Part shown: positions 45,094 through 57,602 of the stretch, in pieces
Position numbering within the stretch: the first letter of the stretch is position 1
Layout: the number at the start of each line of letters is the position of its first letter
From: Hansfordia pulvinata
Lineage: Eukaryota; Ascomycota; Sordariomycetes; Xylariales
Assembly: GCA_006538405.1 (NCBI GenBank)
Contig: BJKQ01000009.1
Location: forward strand, 1,064,001 to 1,128,000
DNA: 64,000 nucleotides
Direction of reading: 5' to 3'
The notes under the pieces: model-generated
The model's input: only the letters and a program-made list of their open reading frames with translations
Told to the model about the DNA's origin: nothing
The model's database searches: none
Made by a program: the position numbers and the translations under genes

Positions 45094-47960
45094 AGCTAGG
45101 GCCATTTAGAGCCGTTTGGGTCTTTGATATGCTGAACAGACGGACACGAGCAGCGACTATGGTGACGAATGCGTCATCGTGGCCCAGCTCGTGTGCTGGC
45201 TCTGTAAGGTTGTCGGGGACTATTCTCGCTTAGCTCAGGAGGGGATTCGGACATCAACTGTTTGCCTCCCTTCCTGTTGCATACTGCATAGCGACTTCAG
45301 GTGCGTCGCGAGGATGGAAGCGGTGACGAGCACTCATCAACTGCCGCACGTCACCCTCCGGTGTAGTTACAAAGGGGTAAAAGGAAGAAGAGTGGAAGCA
45401 GGCAAACATAAAATTGGAGATATAGGGACGACTTCAGACAATAGGAAAGAAGCAAGGCAACATGGTTCTCCGAATATGCATTCACGGCTACTAAATACTC
45501 CAAAAGAAGAAAACACAGCGAGGAGATGGGGCTGCATAGGTAGAGAGAATCTGATCCATTTGCAACATTTGGCTCGTTATGAAGAGATTGAGGTGGAAGA
45601 CGCGAATCAACGACACGATGTCTGCTAATTGGCGGTCCCAGCTCCCTTCTTCGTGGAGCTTTGTTTGTCGATTGACTACCAAGGTGCCTTCCTGGTGCAG
45701 GTGTCCATTTCTTACGGTGTGGGCCCGCCAATGGCATGACAAACATGTCTTCAGGAACGCAACGCAACTGAGTCAAACTGAGTCCAAGCCTTCGGTAAGA
45801 CAGTGGCCTTCATGTATCATCGACACGGCAGCGGCGGATGTCTCCAGGAAGAACTGGGGAGTATCTAAAGTATTCTTTCCTCGAGATCACGAAGAAGTAC
45901 CCACTATTAAGTTTGGCAAACTGTTCGAGCCTCTCAGCAAGTCAAGCATCACTCCTCAGCCGTTTGCCAGAGAGGAACATACGGCAGGTCATAGCAGGAC
46001 TGACTCACCGATCGGGCGTCTGTACTGGGTCGCATGATGCCTCACGTCGCCTGCTATGGTGCAGGTATGAAACAGAAAAGATATGACTGGTCAGGCGATG
46101 AGCAAACGAAACGTTTGCAGGTGATGCCACGATTTTCGTATTCTCTCCAAGCTCTGCCAGAGCGAACGTTGCTTATCAGGAACGGCTTTGTGAGTAACGG
46201 CGGCGTGCGGCGAGCAGGGGTTGGCTACTGCCGTGAGAAAGTCATTCCCTCTTCTAACCAGTGGCCAGGTAGGTGACAAGGTTTTGCCGGCTTGCTTTCC
46301 ACTTGGGTATAAAGGGGCGGCCTCCCACCTCGATCTCCTAGCACACTTTGTCAATCGACCAGTACTTTCCCTGCTCTATCTTTAATCTCCTCTCGCTCCG
46401 TCATATATACTTCTGCACATAGTTATATGCATCTATATATTCCTATATTCCTATATGACTTAAGAGTCCCTTACTTGCACAAGGCTGTCAGCACTGTGGC
46501 CTCAGAAGCGTTTCCTCCTCCAATATACCACGCCACAAGCACCGCACGGATGCTTTCTATGAGCCAGGCGCGAGGGAACTACGTGGCTAGCTCCTGGAGC
46601 CTTGCCGACCGACTTGGGTAAGTTGATGACGACCATGGACTTGAGGACATGTTCGAGCTTGGCCGGAACCTCGAGCCTTGGAGAACGGCATTCGCTGTCC
46701 GCTCGCCCCTTTTTTGCCTTGGTTTTTGTTACCTCATTTGCTTTCCTCTGCTTGATTTCAATGCCGGTTCTCATGCCCATTTCAATTTTCCTCGTTCTCG
46801 CCTCAAGCTTCAAGCCGCTGTCCCTCACTTTCTCTGGATCGATCGTGGGCTTCGAATATCGCCTGCTTCTCCCCTTTGTACTGACGCCATCTCGGGAACT
46901 GTTTGTATTTGGTATACCGCTGTTGAACACCTGCTTAGGTAGTGATCAACTCTGAGACAATGAAAGGCTGCAACTGTGGGAAGGCATGGAATCACTTTCA
47001 ATGACAATACATGACATGACATGACAGTTGGTCCCGCCTTCGTAGGCGCCTGGTGTTGGGCACCTAATGAATGATTCCCACTAAAGACGCAATGCTCGAC
47101 TAGCCCTGATAGACTTGACAATCATAGCCTCCCATGCTGGGTACGCAAGCGACAAGGCTGCACCTTGCCCGAGACACACCCCGATCAGGGAGCAGCGTGG
47201 CTTGCCGTCTGGTCTTTTCGCAACGCCACAGCGCGAGGCTCGCCGGGGGCCACACGTAGGTACGGGGATGCTGGTACGGTCACGGGCCGCGTGTGTGTGC
47301 CTCTGAGTCATGTAGGCCAAAGCAAGGAACAGTAATCGGACGAGCCGAGACCAATCACAGCCCACCCCCCTTTCCCCTTTCCCCTTTTCCTCGCCCAAGC
47401 CCCGGCTGAAGCCAGCCATCTCGTTACCTACTTTACGTGCGAGTACTCACCACACCTCCTTGTGTAAAGCGGCGGAGCGAGCAGCTGTAGATGTTTTGAA
47501 GCGAGATGGGACAAACGCAGAAAATAGGTACCTTAAGGTAGTCTTCCCCGGTCAGCCCCCCAATCTCAGGCAGTAACCCCTCTGTGCACGGTAGCGACTT
47601 CCACATGCACTGCATGCAGTTCCTTCCTTACCATTGAAACCGACCAAAAGTTGGCCGTTCCATTTCGTGGGGGTGGAGCGAGCAGAGCCTTCCAATGGCG
47701 CAGAGCCTCGCGCGCACGCTCGGTTCCCTCCCTCATCACTGACTGCCCAGGTGGCGCCCAATGGACGCGACGAACCAACGATCCCAGCCCGCCCGGGCCC
47801 TGTGAGAGGCGGGCCGTTCTGATGAAAAGGGCCTGCGTGTCCTCCATCCCCGCGAGGCTTCATTGACTGTTGTTGCCATCCGCATTTGCAGTCCTTCTTC
47901 TCCGTTGCCCGCCCACCCTCCTGTCCGCTAACCGCATCGCCCGCCAGAAGCATCTCAAAC
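45094..47960. other. Gene-poor, AT-richer intergenic region
   Basis: No confirmed gene is present. A TATAAAG element at 46308-46314 is followed by a CT-rich leader, an ATG at 46427 and an open frame that ends in a GTAAGT at 46618. This could be an unrecognised small gene. A lysine/arginine-rich frame lies antisense at 46502-46930. ACATG repeats lie near 47010-47025. Confidence 0.4.
46308..46314 (+). promoter_or_regulatory. Possible TATA box
   Basis: The sequence TATAAAG lies 113 bases upstream of the ATG at 46427, with a pyrimidine-rich stretch between them. This is the arrangement of a fungal TATA promoter, but no confirmed gene follows. Confidence 0.3.
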
Positions 47961-50856
47961 ATGAACGAATTGCTCCGTCGCTTGACGGGGGCCACTGGCT
48001 GGAAGCAATCCGCGCGGATCAACTGCGCCTGCCTTGTTCTTGTTTCGGGGGCTTTGGCAGTTGGCCTTGGCTTTGCACGGAGAGGGGCCGACGGCGGAAT
48101 CCACGAAGCGCGCTGGATTCACACTGGCCCCTGTGAAGGGGGCCATGTGGCCCAGATCAACACTGCATTGCATCTTCTGATCAATGTGGTATCAACTCTG
48201 ATGGTGAGTCCCCAGCCCTTGGTCAAGGCCAGATATGCGCGATTTTGCAACAGAAATAAGGCCATTAATGTCAACGAGCAGTAAGCACCACCTCGTACGT
48301 TTTCCGTCTGTGCACAATTCGCCTTGCTGATGGCGACAAGCCTGGCTTCGAGCAACTTCTTCATGCAAGTCACAAACTCGCCGTCCAGGCGGGAGATCGA
48401 CGTTGCTCACTCGGGGGTGCCCTCGTGGTTTGGGATCGGAGTGGCCTCTGCTCGCAATGTCCCCAAAGTATCGCCGTTCAAAACGGCCTGCTGGCTGATA
48501 CTCTGCCTCTCGTCTGTTCCCATGCACCTCGTTTTCAACTCGGCAGTCTTCAAGACGAGATACGAGGCCTCGGACTTCTTCGCAGCCGTGGCGACGACCC
48601 AGTCCCCGAGTGGCGGCCCTTACTTCCCACCCGGGGCCGGATTAGACATTCCGCGGAACAGCTCCCGAGGCAGCGACATGGATGACCACCAGAGGCCTAA
48701 CAGCAGCTACTTGGGCGACACTTTCAATGCGGCTGCCAACCAGTACTCCGAGTCTGAGGCGCCAGAAATCTTCCGCCGCCTGGCAGCCGTGAGTCATGAG
48801 TGGGAGCGGATCAGCGCCGACGTGTGCTACGCGCGCTATCTCGCCTGTGAGACGGGCCTGACCAAGAACCGGGACGTTTTGTTTCTGGTCGACCATTCGG
48901 ACGGTTGGTCAACCTCCACCTCGTGGAACTTGACGTCGCGCGAGGAAGATCTCTGGCACCCATACGTCCCCACGGACCAGGCGAACCATCTCTTCCACGG
49001 AAGCAGTCACGTTCTCACCGCTGTCTACGACGATTTCACCGGCCAGTTTGTGTGCGAGTCCTCGTTGGGGTTTTTCAAGGACTTCGCAGACCCCAAGACC
49101 CCGGAGCCACCCCGGATGCTTGAGAATAACTCACTATTCATTGATCCCCAGGTCTTTTCCCACGGCTTCTACACAAGCTATTCCGAGTTCGAGTCGGACT
49201 TCGACATAGATCTTGCGTCGCCCGATCCGCACCGCGCTGGTCTGCAACCCGCCGCCGGGCAACTGCAAGTTCGATCCTGTGCCATTGCGCCACTCGAGGG
49301 GCCACGTGCCACGTGGGCGTCATGCCTTCCATGCTATTGATTGTCTTCATCTGCCTCTTAGTCAAGACGGCTGCTGCCCTGGCGGTCACAATAGCTTTAA
49401 GCAGGCCAAGGTCGGTCCCACTGGTGACGCTGGGTGACGTCGTGTGTTCCTTTATCCAACATCCCGACGACAGGACCAGGGGACTTTGCACCATGGTCCA
49501 GGAAGATGCGTGGGTGCCTCTGAGCCTCTTCTTGCTGAGGGCAGCCATCATGTGCTGACAAGTCGTGTCTAGCAAGATGTTCAAGCGGCTCGACGCGCCT
49601 CTTTTCGCCGGCGCCCAAGCGTGGTCATCCCATACCAAGCGCCAGACTTCCAGTATCCCGTTCAGCGTTTGGTCTCTGACTTATCTCTTGTTGATGACGG
49701 CTGTTGCCGTGCCCTTGTTCTTTTTAGGGCGAGCTCCGGGAAACAAGCTCGTGTATGTCGGTGACAACTATCTCTATCCCTTGAATCCGAGAAACCAAAC
49801 CCCCCCTCCCCCCTCAACTACGGAATCTACCTAGTAGACTGTGGGCGCCGACTTGACGACCTACACTTGTGAATACTGACAATCCAAAAGCTGGGGCTCG
49901 TTTCTTGGAGGCACCAACGCCGGACTCTATATCCCGCTGCGGGTGTCATTCGTTTCCGCAGCCCTGTACGCCAACAGTCCGCAGATCCTGCTCTCGGTTT
50001 GCTATCTCGGCGTCAACAACCTGTTCACACGGCTCCAGACGGCTGTGGAGTGGGCTCGGTACGGTGTTGAGTACCTGCCCCTACGAGTAACAGACCCAAA
50101 GGTAGTTACCTGATATCATCAGCACTCGGAAGCATCATCCCATCGTGTCGTCCACTTTTATTGATCTGTTGTCAAGGGCCAGCAAATCACCACCTATCGC
50201 CTGCAGCTCCCGTATCGATACAGTATACCCCTGATTACTGTCAGCATCACCCTTCACTGGATCTTGTCCAACTGTATTTACATGCTTGTCTCCCGAGGAG
50301 GTGAGTATCCCCCCCCTAGCGGCCGGAGTACAAGCGGTTTCGTGCTGCCCAATCGCTAAAGGACCGTCAAGGTTACCTATCGAGGGCTTCCCTTTCGGAT
50401 CCGGCCTTGCCCTCAGATGCCAGGGTCATGCTCGGATACTCGCCCGTCGCCATCCTGGTGCTGGCTGCCGCTTCGTCCTGCATGGTATTCGTGCCGCTGC
50501 TGCTCGGCCTGCGACGCTTGCCGTCCAACATGGTCGAGGTTGGTTGCAACTCGCTCGCCATCTCCGCGGCCTGCCACGTCTCACTGCTCCAGTCCGCGGA
50601 GCCGGTGATAATCACGACCACGATGCAGAGCGATACTCCAGCCACCGAGTCGCTCTTGGGCTGCGGCGGCGGCTGCGGCGACTCGGGCAGCGCTGCCGTC
50701 GAGATGGTACCGATGATGCCATCGCCCGGTGAAGGCGATTACGACGGCGCGAGGCTTCTGACGGGCGACGAGCATGCTGAGTCAGAGTCGTTGGGCGACG
50801 TCGAGTACAGGCGGCGCGTTGCAATCTCGCACAGTCACATCCGCTGGGGGAGGTGA
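47961..50856 (+). CDS. DUF6536-family multi-pass membrane protein, possibly frameshifted near its first intron
   Basis: The model is seven exons: 47961-48203, about 48342-49239, 49299-49509, 49573-49752, 49891-50101, 50177-50300 and 50372-50856, giving roughly 780 residues. The last four introns are well supported (GTGGGT...TCTAG with CTGAC branch; GTATGT...AAAAG with CTGAC; GTAGTT...TCAAG; GTGAGT...TCAAG) and in phase. The 59-nt intron 49240-49298 is weak but restores the C-x14-C spacing of the family. Family hallmarks include LHLLINVVSTLM then LASSNFFMQVTNSPSRREID, IGVASARNVPKVS, CLSSVPMHLVFNSAVF, PLVTLGDVVCSFI, YANSPQILLSVCYLGVNNLFT, TTYRLQLPYRYSIPLI and CNSLAISAACH. Several hydrophobic segments predict a multi-spanning membrane protein. 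Its function is unknown in any fungus as far as I know. Oddity: intron 1 has a strong GTGAGT donor (phase 0), but no AG keeps the frame into exon 2. Either one base is extra or missing near 48341, or the gene is decaying. Confidence 0.65.
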
Positions 50857-53800
50857 AGATGCACAACGCGTGGTACCGCCGGCCGCCCGGCGACGACAAC
50901 GTTGCCGCTGCCACTGCCGCTGCCGCTGCGCCGGAACGCTTCGGAGCCGTCGTTGGCCATCTCAGTTTTGGCGACAGAGCCGGCGGTGTTCGGCCTCCTT
51001 CTACGGGTGCGTACTATGCTTGAAGGGTGGTGGGGTGGATGCGCGGCAGACGCGTTTTGGTATGAGTCTCGGACTCGGAAAATGGATTGGAAAGAAGAAT
51101 TGTATGGCATGTTTCTCACCGCCCAGCTACTATTTCGCACATATGGCTGTTCTGCCACACTCCCATTTAGACGTCGACTTGAAATGTACACGACCTACCC
51201 GGAAGTCTACGTGGCACTGGCGGGCATTTTCAATTTAGAATAATGTCACTTAGCATCGGTTCACTGTCGCCAACTACATGATGTGACTGGGACGTCACTT
51301 GTGTTCTCAGCACTTCTGCTATTAACCACGTGGACTTGAGCTGTGGGTTACTCGCGCAGAGCAGGGCTGTGGGTTTCAGAAAGCTTGTTAAGGGAGTGAA
51401 TCTACATGCCATGTCGCTTCCAGTGCGCAAGGTTGGCGTCGTTGCTCCCTCTTATATGGTGGCGCAACATCCCTGTCAAGCGCCGCGTGTTTCCTCATCT
51501 CCTGAGATATAAAGCCGGGCGCAAGAACTTGTGCTCCGTGATATGCATTTCCTGGACCGTGGTGTGAGGTCGGCGCTCGATACAGCCTCATGGTGCATGG
51601 GCTGAGCCGAAACCCTTGATCCGGCGTTATTTCCAGCACGAGTATTATTTGGAGAGGACTCTTTTCCCTGGTGGATACTTTCAAGATGGACGCCCCCTCA
51701 CCTTACGAGCAGCCGGACAGATACTGCTCGCAATGCAAGTATGGAGCTGACACTACACTGCGAGGAATACTGGAGAGTTCCATCCGTCTCGATCGCTTGG
51801 GCCGCGTCTTGCAGACTCATCGTGCAGAACTGTGTATTGCACTCACCGCGATCACTCCGTACGAGTCAATGGCGGATCATGGCCGCGAAGCTGTCAGAAC
51901 TAGGGACGCGATTTGGGGAAAGAGAGAAAAAGCCAATGAAAATTCTTCGCATCCTGCTGCAAGGGGAGGAAAACCTGACTTAGGATGAAGATGCAACGAC
52001 CCCCTCATGCCGCGGAGGAAAGAATCCGGGTCACCACTTTTGACCACTTTTAACCCACCATATTTGCCTGTGTTCAGCCTTACCCGCTTAATAACCGCAC
52101 AACCCATCAAGATAGCTTCTGGTTAAACCGGACACCAGGGGCCATTTGCGTCTTTATGTATGCCGGGCGGTTTTGACTGGCGGGGCGTGACGTAACCAAC
52201 AGTTTTTCTGGGTCTCTAGCCGCTGCCGCAACGTGGGAAGATCACGATGCCTGCTCTTTTGTGATCATCTCGGGGGAGGGGGGGAGAGAAGCCGGGCACC
52301 AGCCATAGAGGACAAGGGCAGCCATTGGCCAATAGAGAACCCGTCTCTCCCAGGGACTCTCTCTCTCACGGACTGCCAGATGACGGCCTCCCGGAGATCA
52401 GGTAGTATTCCGATCGAGACATAGATGTCCATGAATCCAATCAGCAGAAAGTGACAGAGTGACCTTGAAACGATGGGCCTCGATCTTGAACTACCTCTTA
52501 CCCCGGAGGACGGTAGACTGACGCAAAGGCTTGGAGATGGTCTGGAGATTAGATCGCTCTGGGGAAAAGCTGGGATCATGTCCGAGGGGAACGATGGGGG
52601 CAGAGGCGTCGAGCTGCCGATGCAAGTCACCGCCATGTACTGTCTAATCGTGAGGTACAAGAGAGCTGGCAGACGGCCAGGCCAACGCCAGATCGTCTTG
52701 GATAGCCTCCTGTTCGACATGAGATGCATCGTCGACGTCAAACCGAGCCACACAGCCCTAGCGGTAGGACCCTGAAACGGAAGCCGATCCACAAACGGGA
52801 CCGGGGTGAGAGTGTAGTGCCTTCGAACCCCTTGGTTAGCACGGTTAGGCACTTTTTGGCGGTAACGTCTCGATGACGTTAGAGGATGGACTAATAAGTA
52901 AGCAGACGTCACCGGCGGTAGATGGACGTTACTCGTATTGCCATGGGTGTGCCTGGTGTTACCCGACTCCAGATTGTAGAGCTGGTGATTCGAATGCGCC
53001 CTGGGCCTGGGAGTTCCTGAGTCAACTCGTGGATATCCATAATGAAAGACGCCGACAGCGTCGGCAACGCTAAGGCTCAAAGCAGCTCACGAACTATTTT
53101 CAATAGGCGCAGATCGAAGAGGACGTCGTCCTCCAGGCGCTGGAATCAGAGGTCGGGCCATCCTCATGACATACAACGTGGCAGGGGATGAGGCGATTGC
53201 ATGGAGCGCATCAAGGGTCGCGATCGGGCTGTTGTAGTGCCATCGACGAGAGGCCAGGGCTCAAGCAAGAATGAATCCTGGGCAGACAGCAATCAGAAGC
53301 CGTTGGGTGCCGCAGGCTGGCGTGCCAGAAGGACCATGCAACGGACGGGCAGCCTCGAAGTCGATCGAGGCGCGGCACAGCGGCAGCGAAGGCCACGCAC
53401 GCAGCACCACGCCAAAGAGCCCACTGGGTTCGGGGACAAAGGTCCGGCACAAAAGCTCCGGGAGCCCGAGTGCACCACATCACCCCGGCCCTCGCCAGCG
53501 TGGGCTTCCGGACTCCGGTTAGCCCCAGCCCCCAGTGCGCAGCCCGCCCTGGCGATCCGCCGCCCTGGGTCCACACTACGTCAAGTATGATGCTTCCATT
53601 CCCTCACCCGCCTCGTCAAGCCCAGCGGCAGCACGGTGCCGCGCGAGGGCGCGACTGCCATGAGCCCCCCAGCAGCGGGCATCGAGCCACAGCCCACCAA
53701 CTTCAACGGCCTGCCCCCGATCGCGATGGCAGCCACAGCTGACTTACGAATACCCCACGGCGAGGTCCCACCCTAGCAGCTTAGCCACCGATGGGGCGTT

Positions 53801-56800
53801 GCAGTCCTCGAGATATGACATTCGTGGTGCGCCCCAATAGGTCTGTAGAAGAGAGCGCGTGCGTGCGACAGGTGATGCGCCACGAGCTTAACCTGAGCCC
53901 CGGCACCGCTGGACAAATTATGCAGCTCACCAGAGCAAAAGTTGACTGGATGTGCGGCACGCTTGGTCACTGCAGACGGCGAGCAGACCATGGGCATGGG
54001 TTTTGCAGAAACCGGTGGCGGGGATAGGCGATTTGGGCGCGGGGAAACGTTGGATGTGCATGAGCTGAGCAACGCACGCTGGCTGGTAAGAAGACTGCGG
54101 ATGCGACCAGCCTGAGCCGTGGGCCAAAGTCTGGCACGCGCCCGAGTAATAATAAGACGGATTGGAGACAGGCGGGAGCGAAGGGACGGCACTGGGGCAC
54201 GGAAAGGCGAATACTCGTAGAGGCAGCAAGAGGGGCGACAAGAGAGGCAACGATCGGGGGCCGCCAGCGAGAGGGTCAGCATCGTGAGTTCGGCGCTATT
54301 CGAGGGCTCATGTCGAGCATCGGATCGGGGACTGTGGGGTCGTGGTCTCGTCGTTTTGGTTGCTGGAGCTGGCAAGGCTAAGGCTGACTGGCACCTCCTC
54401 TCACTACCCGTCCATGCTAGAGCCGATGCCAATGCTGGTGCCGCGCGTGCGCCAAGACGCGTGCCCACTGGCATTGGGTGTTTCCCGCTGGCGGATTTGG
54501 AGTTGCCTGAAGGCCCTAGGCAGGGGGATCTGATCAAGCGGATGCGTGGCGGATGTGAGGGTTGGGTGTGGGGGGCAATCCGGGCGACGAGGGCGACAGC
54601 GCTGTCCGAGTTTGAGCACGATGGTCAGCTGGAGTACCTTCAGGTCCCAAGAGAACGCCGGCCCCGCCCCTGGAGGACATCCATTACCCGTGTGGATGTC
54701 TACAGCGGGGGGTTTGGGGGGTGTGCCAGCAAGCCGGCTTGCCCTCAGGTGAACGAACCTTGCTTGGCCCTCCGTGGAGCAGCAGCTGGGGGAGCTTCCC
54801 GCGGGCTCAATTCGCGACGTGCGCGGCCCTCCCAGCAATGCGGCTGAAACACTTTCCGGTCGCGGAAGACATGGCATTCGCCAAAGTGGATGCGGGATGG
54901 CGGCGCGTGACGAGACGAACGGCCGAGTGGGCGGTGGTGGTGGTGGTGGCCCCGTCCGTGCCTGCGTGTGCCCTATCCTCTTTCCGTAGTGCGCTCTCGG
55001 TGCCCTACCACTCACTCACGCCGCCGTGCCTACCTACCCGGTAGTCGCGAAGACGCGGCCTCGCTGCCGGGCACCCGCCGACCTTCAACGACAAAACGCG
55101 AGCTGGCCCGACGCGAACACGACGCCGGCCATTCAGGGCCGACGATGCCGGCCTAACCCGTCGGGGGCTCGATCCCGGGCGAACCGCCCGCTGCTGTCGG
55201 TGCCCTCCTCGAGGACTGGCGACGAGCCGCTTATCCTGCCCATGGGGCTGTCCGTGATCTGCTTGGTGTCCTCGTACGGCTGCTCCACGGGCGCTTGTGC
55301 GCTCCGAGGAGCGCAAACCGGTTCTGCACGAGGGGCTATGAGAATTACGGAGTCGAGTGCTGCGGGGGATGGCTTTGGGGGCACACACTCGGACTGAATC
55401 GAGATGAGCTGTGCCGCGGGGGATGAAGGCGAGGATGGAGACGCAGAGCAAAGGGCGACGGGGGTACGGAGGTACGAAGGTAAGAGTACGAGTATCACCT
55501 ACTACTGGAGCAGACCGGCAGCCAGGTTGAGGGCGCGCAAAGGTTGTAAAGCTGCGGCCAGAAGCGGGTGAGTGGGGCGGATCAGGGCCGCACGTGAGGC
55601 ACGTCCTGATGGTCTGGGCTCTGACGCCTGTCGCCAGACTGGACGGTGCTGGCTACAGGTGGGGACCCAGCAGAGGGGAAAGGGGGGTGGGGTGTGTCTA
55701 TTCAGCGCTGTACTCAGTGCTCGTGCCAGTGTCTATCGACGGCCTCCACTGGGCTGGATTAGACACTGCCTGCTGATACGCCCCGCTCGTCCTCGCCAAC
55801 ACGATCACCCCTCCCCCTTTCTGCTTTCGTGGCATCTCGATTCTGCCTTCTCCGCAATCGCTGCCGCTGCTGGACCCTGGCACACGCCTGGCTGGCGAAT
55901 CGAGCCCCCACCACGCCCGCCGTCCCAGCGACCGCCCAGTCCGTGGGCTCCATCCTTGCCGCATGCACAAACCCATCACCCCATCTCATTGATTTTTTTT
56001 TTATTACTCTTACCTGTTCTAGTTTGCCCGCCTCTTGCGGTGCTTGCCGTGGCAGCGATCGCCCTCGCGAGGTCACCACCACACCGGACGGCTCCATGAG
56101 TCCCTCAACACCTCAACATTCAAGGGTAGTGCCCCACATCCCACCAGACCTCAAAAAAGGCACTGAATTGCAAGATGCAGCGTGTGCCGGTCACACCGTA
56201 ACACCCCACGAGAGCCCACACTGGCTGGTTTCCGGTCGACCACCTCTTCCTTGGGTCTCCTGTCTCGGTTTTCTCTATATACATGCACCAGAAGAGCACC
56301 TACTTGTATCTCACGTCCCGCTACGCGTGCTCCTGCGCTCGAATACTCGTACCCCGTCTGCCCCTCGCCTCCACGCAGGCGCATTGGGTCCGTCCCGTCT
56401 GCGTATCGCGAGCGTGCTCTATGGGAGACATCACCCCACACCGACCTACCCGTACCCAGGTACCCTCTGTGAACCTGATGTGAGCCCTTCGCCTGCCATT
56501 ACCGTCGCGATAGCCCACACAGACGCCCTAGGCGAGACCACCTGGCGCGGTGGTAATCTGCAATCGGCTCTCCTTCAGGAACACCAGTATGTCGTCTTAG
56601 AAAGTGACTGGTGGAAAATGATGGAGGGCACACCATCTCATACATCTACATGAAGGTCGACTTCTCGCACGAGTATTGGGAAGCGGCTGTTTTGTTGTAC
56701 ATAGCAGCGTGCGGGCGGTGGCGTTACCCGCCTCTCGTGCATCCTGTAGGCCTGCTGATAAGTCCCGCGGCCGGGCGGACCCACCACGTCTACTTCCATG

Positions 56801-57602
56801 GGGGTACTTGAAGCGATTCCTGAAAGTTCAAGGTGAGCGGGAGTCGCCCCCTGTCCCTCCCTTCCACCCCAGCCACACAGCACCTAGAATGCCCAGGTAC
56901 AGGTAGCGGGATGCGGTCTACTCGCAGCACCAGGTCTCTATATGTCGACATGAAGTACTCTCAGGGCTCTTGTCGCACCTGACCCCTCAGATTCTTCTAA
57001 CGCAAAGGTGGATGAGGCCCCAACGCCTGGAGCTTCAACTCACCGGCCCGCTAGAAAGGGTACTTATCAGTACTTGTATATGCTGTGTCAGAAGCGTACC
57101 CAGCACCCTGCCACAGGTACTCCGTATCTTCCTCTAAATTTGTTTGCTCTTGGCCTGGCTCGGCTGACTTTCTGGGCGACCCGCATTGTTCTTCTTGACG
57201 TCGCCCCGGCCTTGGCTTGCGAGTACTCGCAGGCGCATGTATCCTTCCCGCAACACGGCCGGTACATGGCCCAGGTACTCGTGCTACTGGTCCCTCCAAC
57301 CCGACTCCAGACTTGTGGCCCTGGCGTCCAGCCCACGATACTCTCCGCGCTGATCAGGCCGAGCCAGTCTCCCCTCCACACCCGTCCTCGGCCTGCTTAT
57401 TTCAGAGCCGCCCCCTTCCGCCTGCTCTACGCCTGCTGTTTCTTCCCCTTCTCCCGTTTCTACATCATCAACAAACTGCTACCTCTGTCTCTACCTTCGA
57501 ACCCTCCTTGTCAAACGTCTTTGACCTAAAGAGACCAAAGCATCACGCTCCCACCCGACCCACCCTTCTCTACCTACCACACCAACACCGCCGCACCAGA
57601 GA
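50857..57602. other. Long gene-poor intergenic region
   Basis: In 6.7 kb I could not support any gene. A TATAAAG at 51508-51514 precedes a short frame (51671-51988, 105 residues) that might be a small gene. The longest other open frames (minus 52265-53080, plus 55829-56653) have biased, unstructured translations. TACGAGTA-type 8-mers are at 52930, 54212, 55487 and 56344. The last 250 bases are a C/T-rich leader for glycerol kinase. Confidence 0.45.

Noticed and set aside
49556..49558. In-frame TGA in the DUF6536 gene read as a nonsense mutation
   Set aside because: It lies inside a good intron (49510-49572). The TGA is part of its CTGAC branch site, and removing the intron restores the frame.
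52265..53080. 271-residue minus-strand frame
   Set aside because: Its composition is Ser/Pro/Arg-rich with no ordered segments, no promoter context and no family resemblance.
55829..56653. 274-residue plus-strand frame
   Set aside because: The translation is unstructured, driven by C-rich DNA, and crosses TACGAGTA-type motifs that occur only in non-coding DNA elsewhere in the window.
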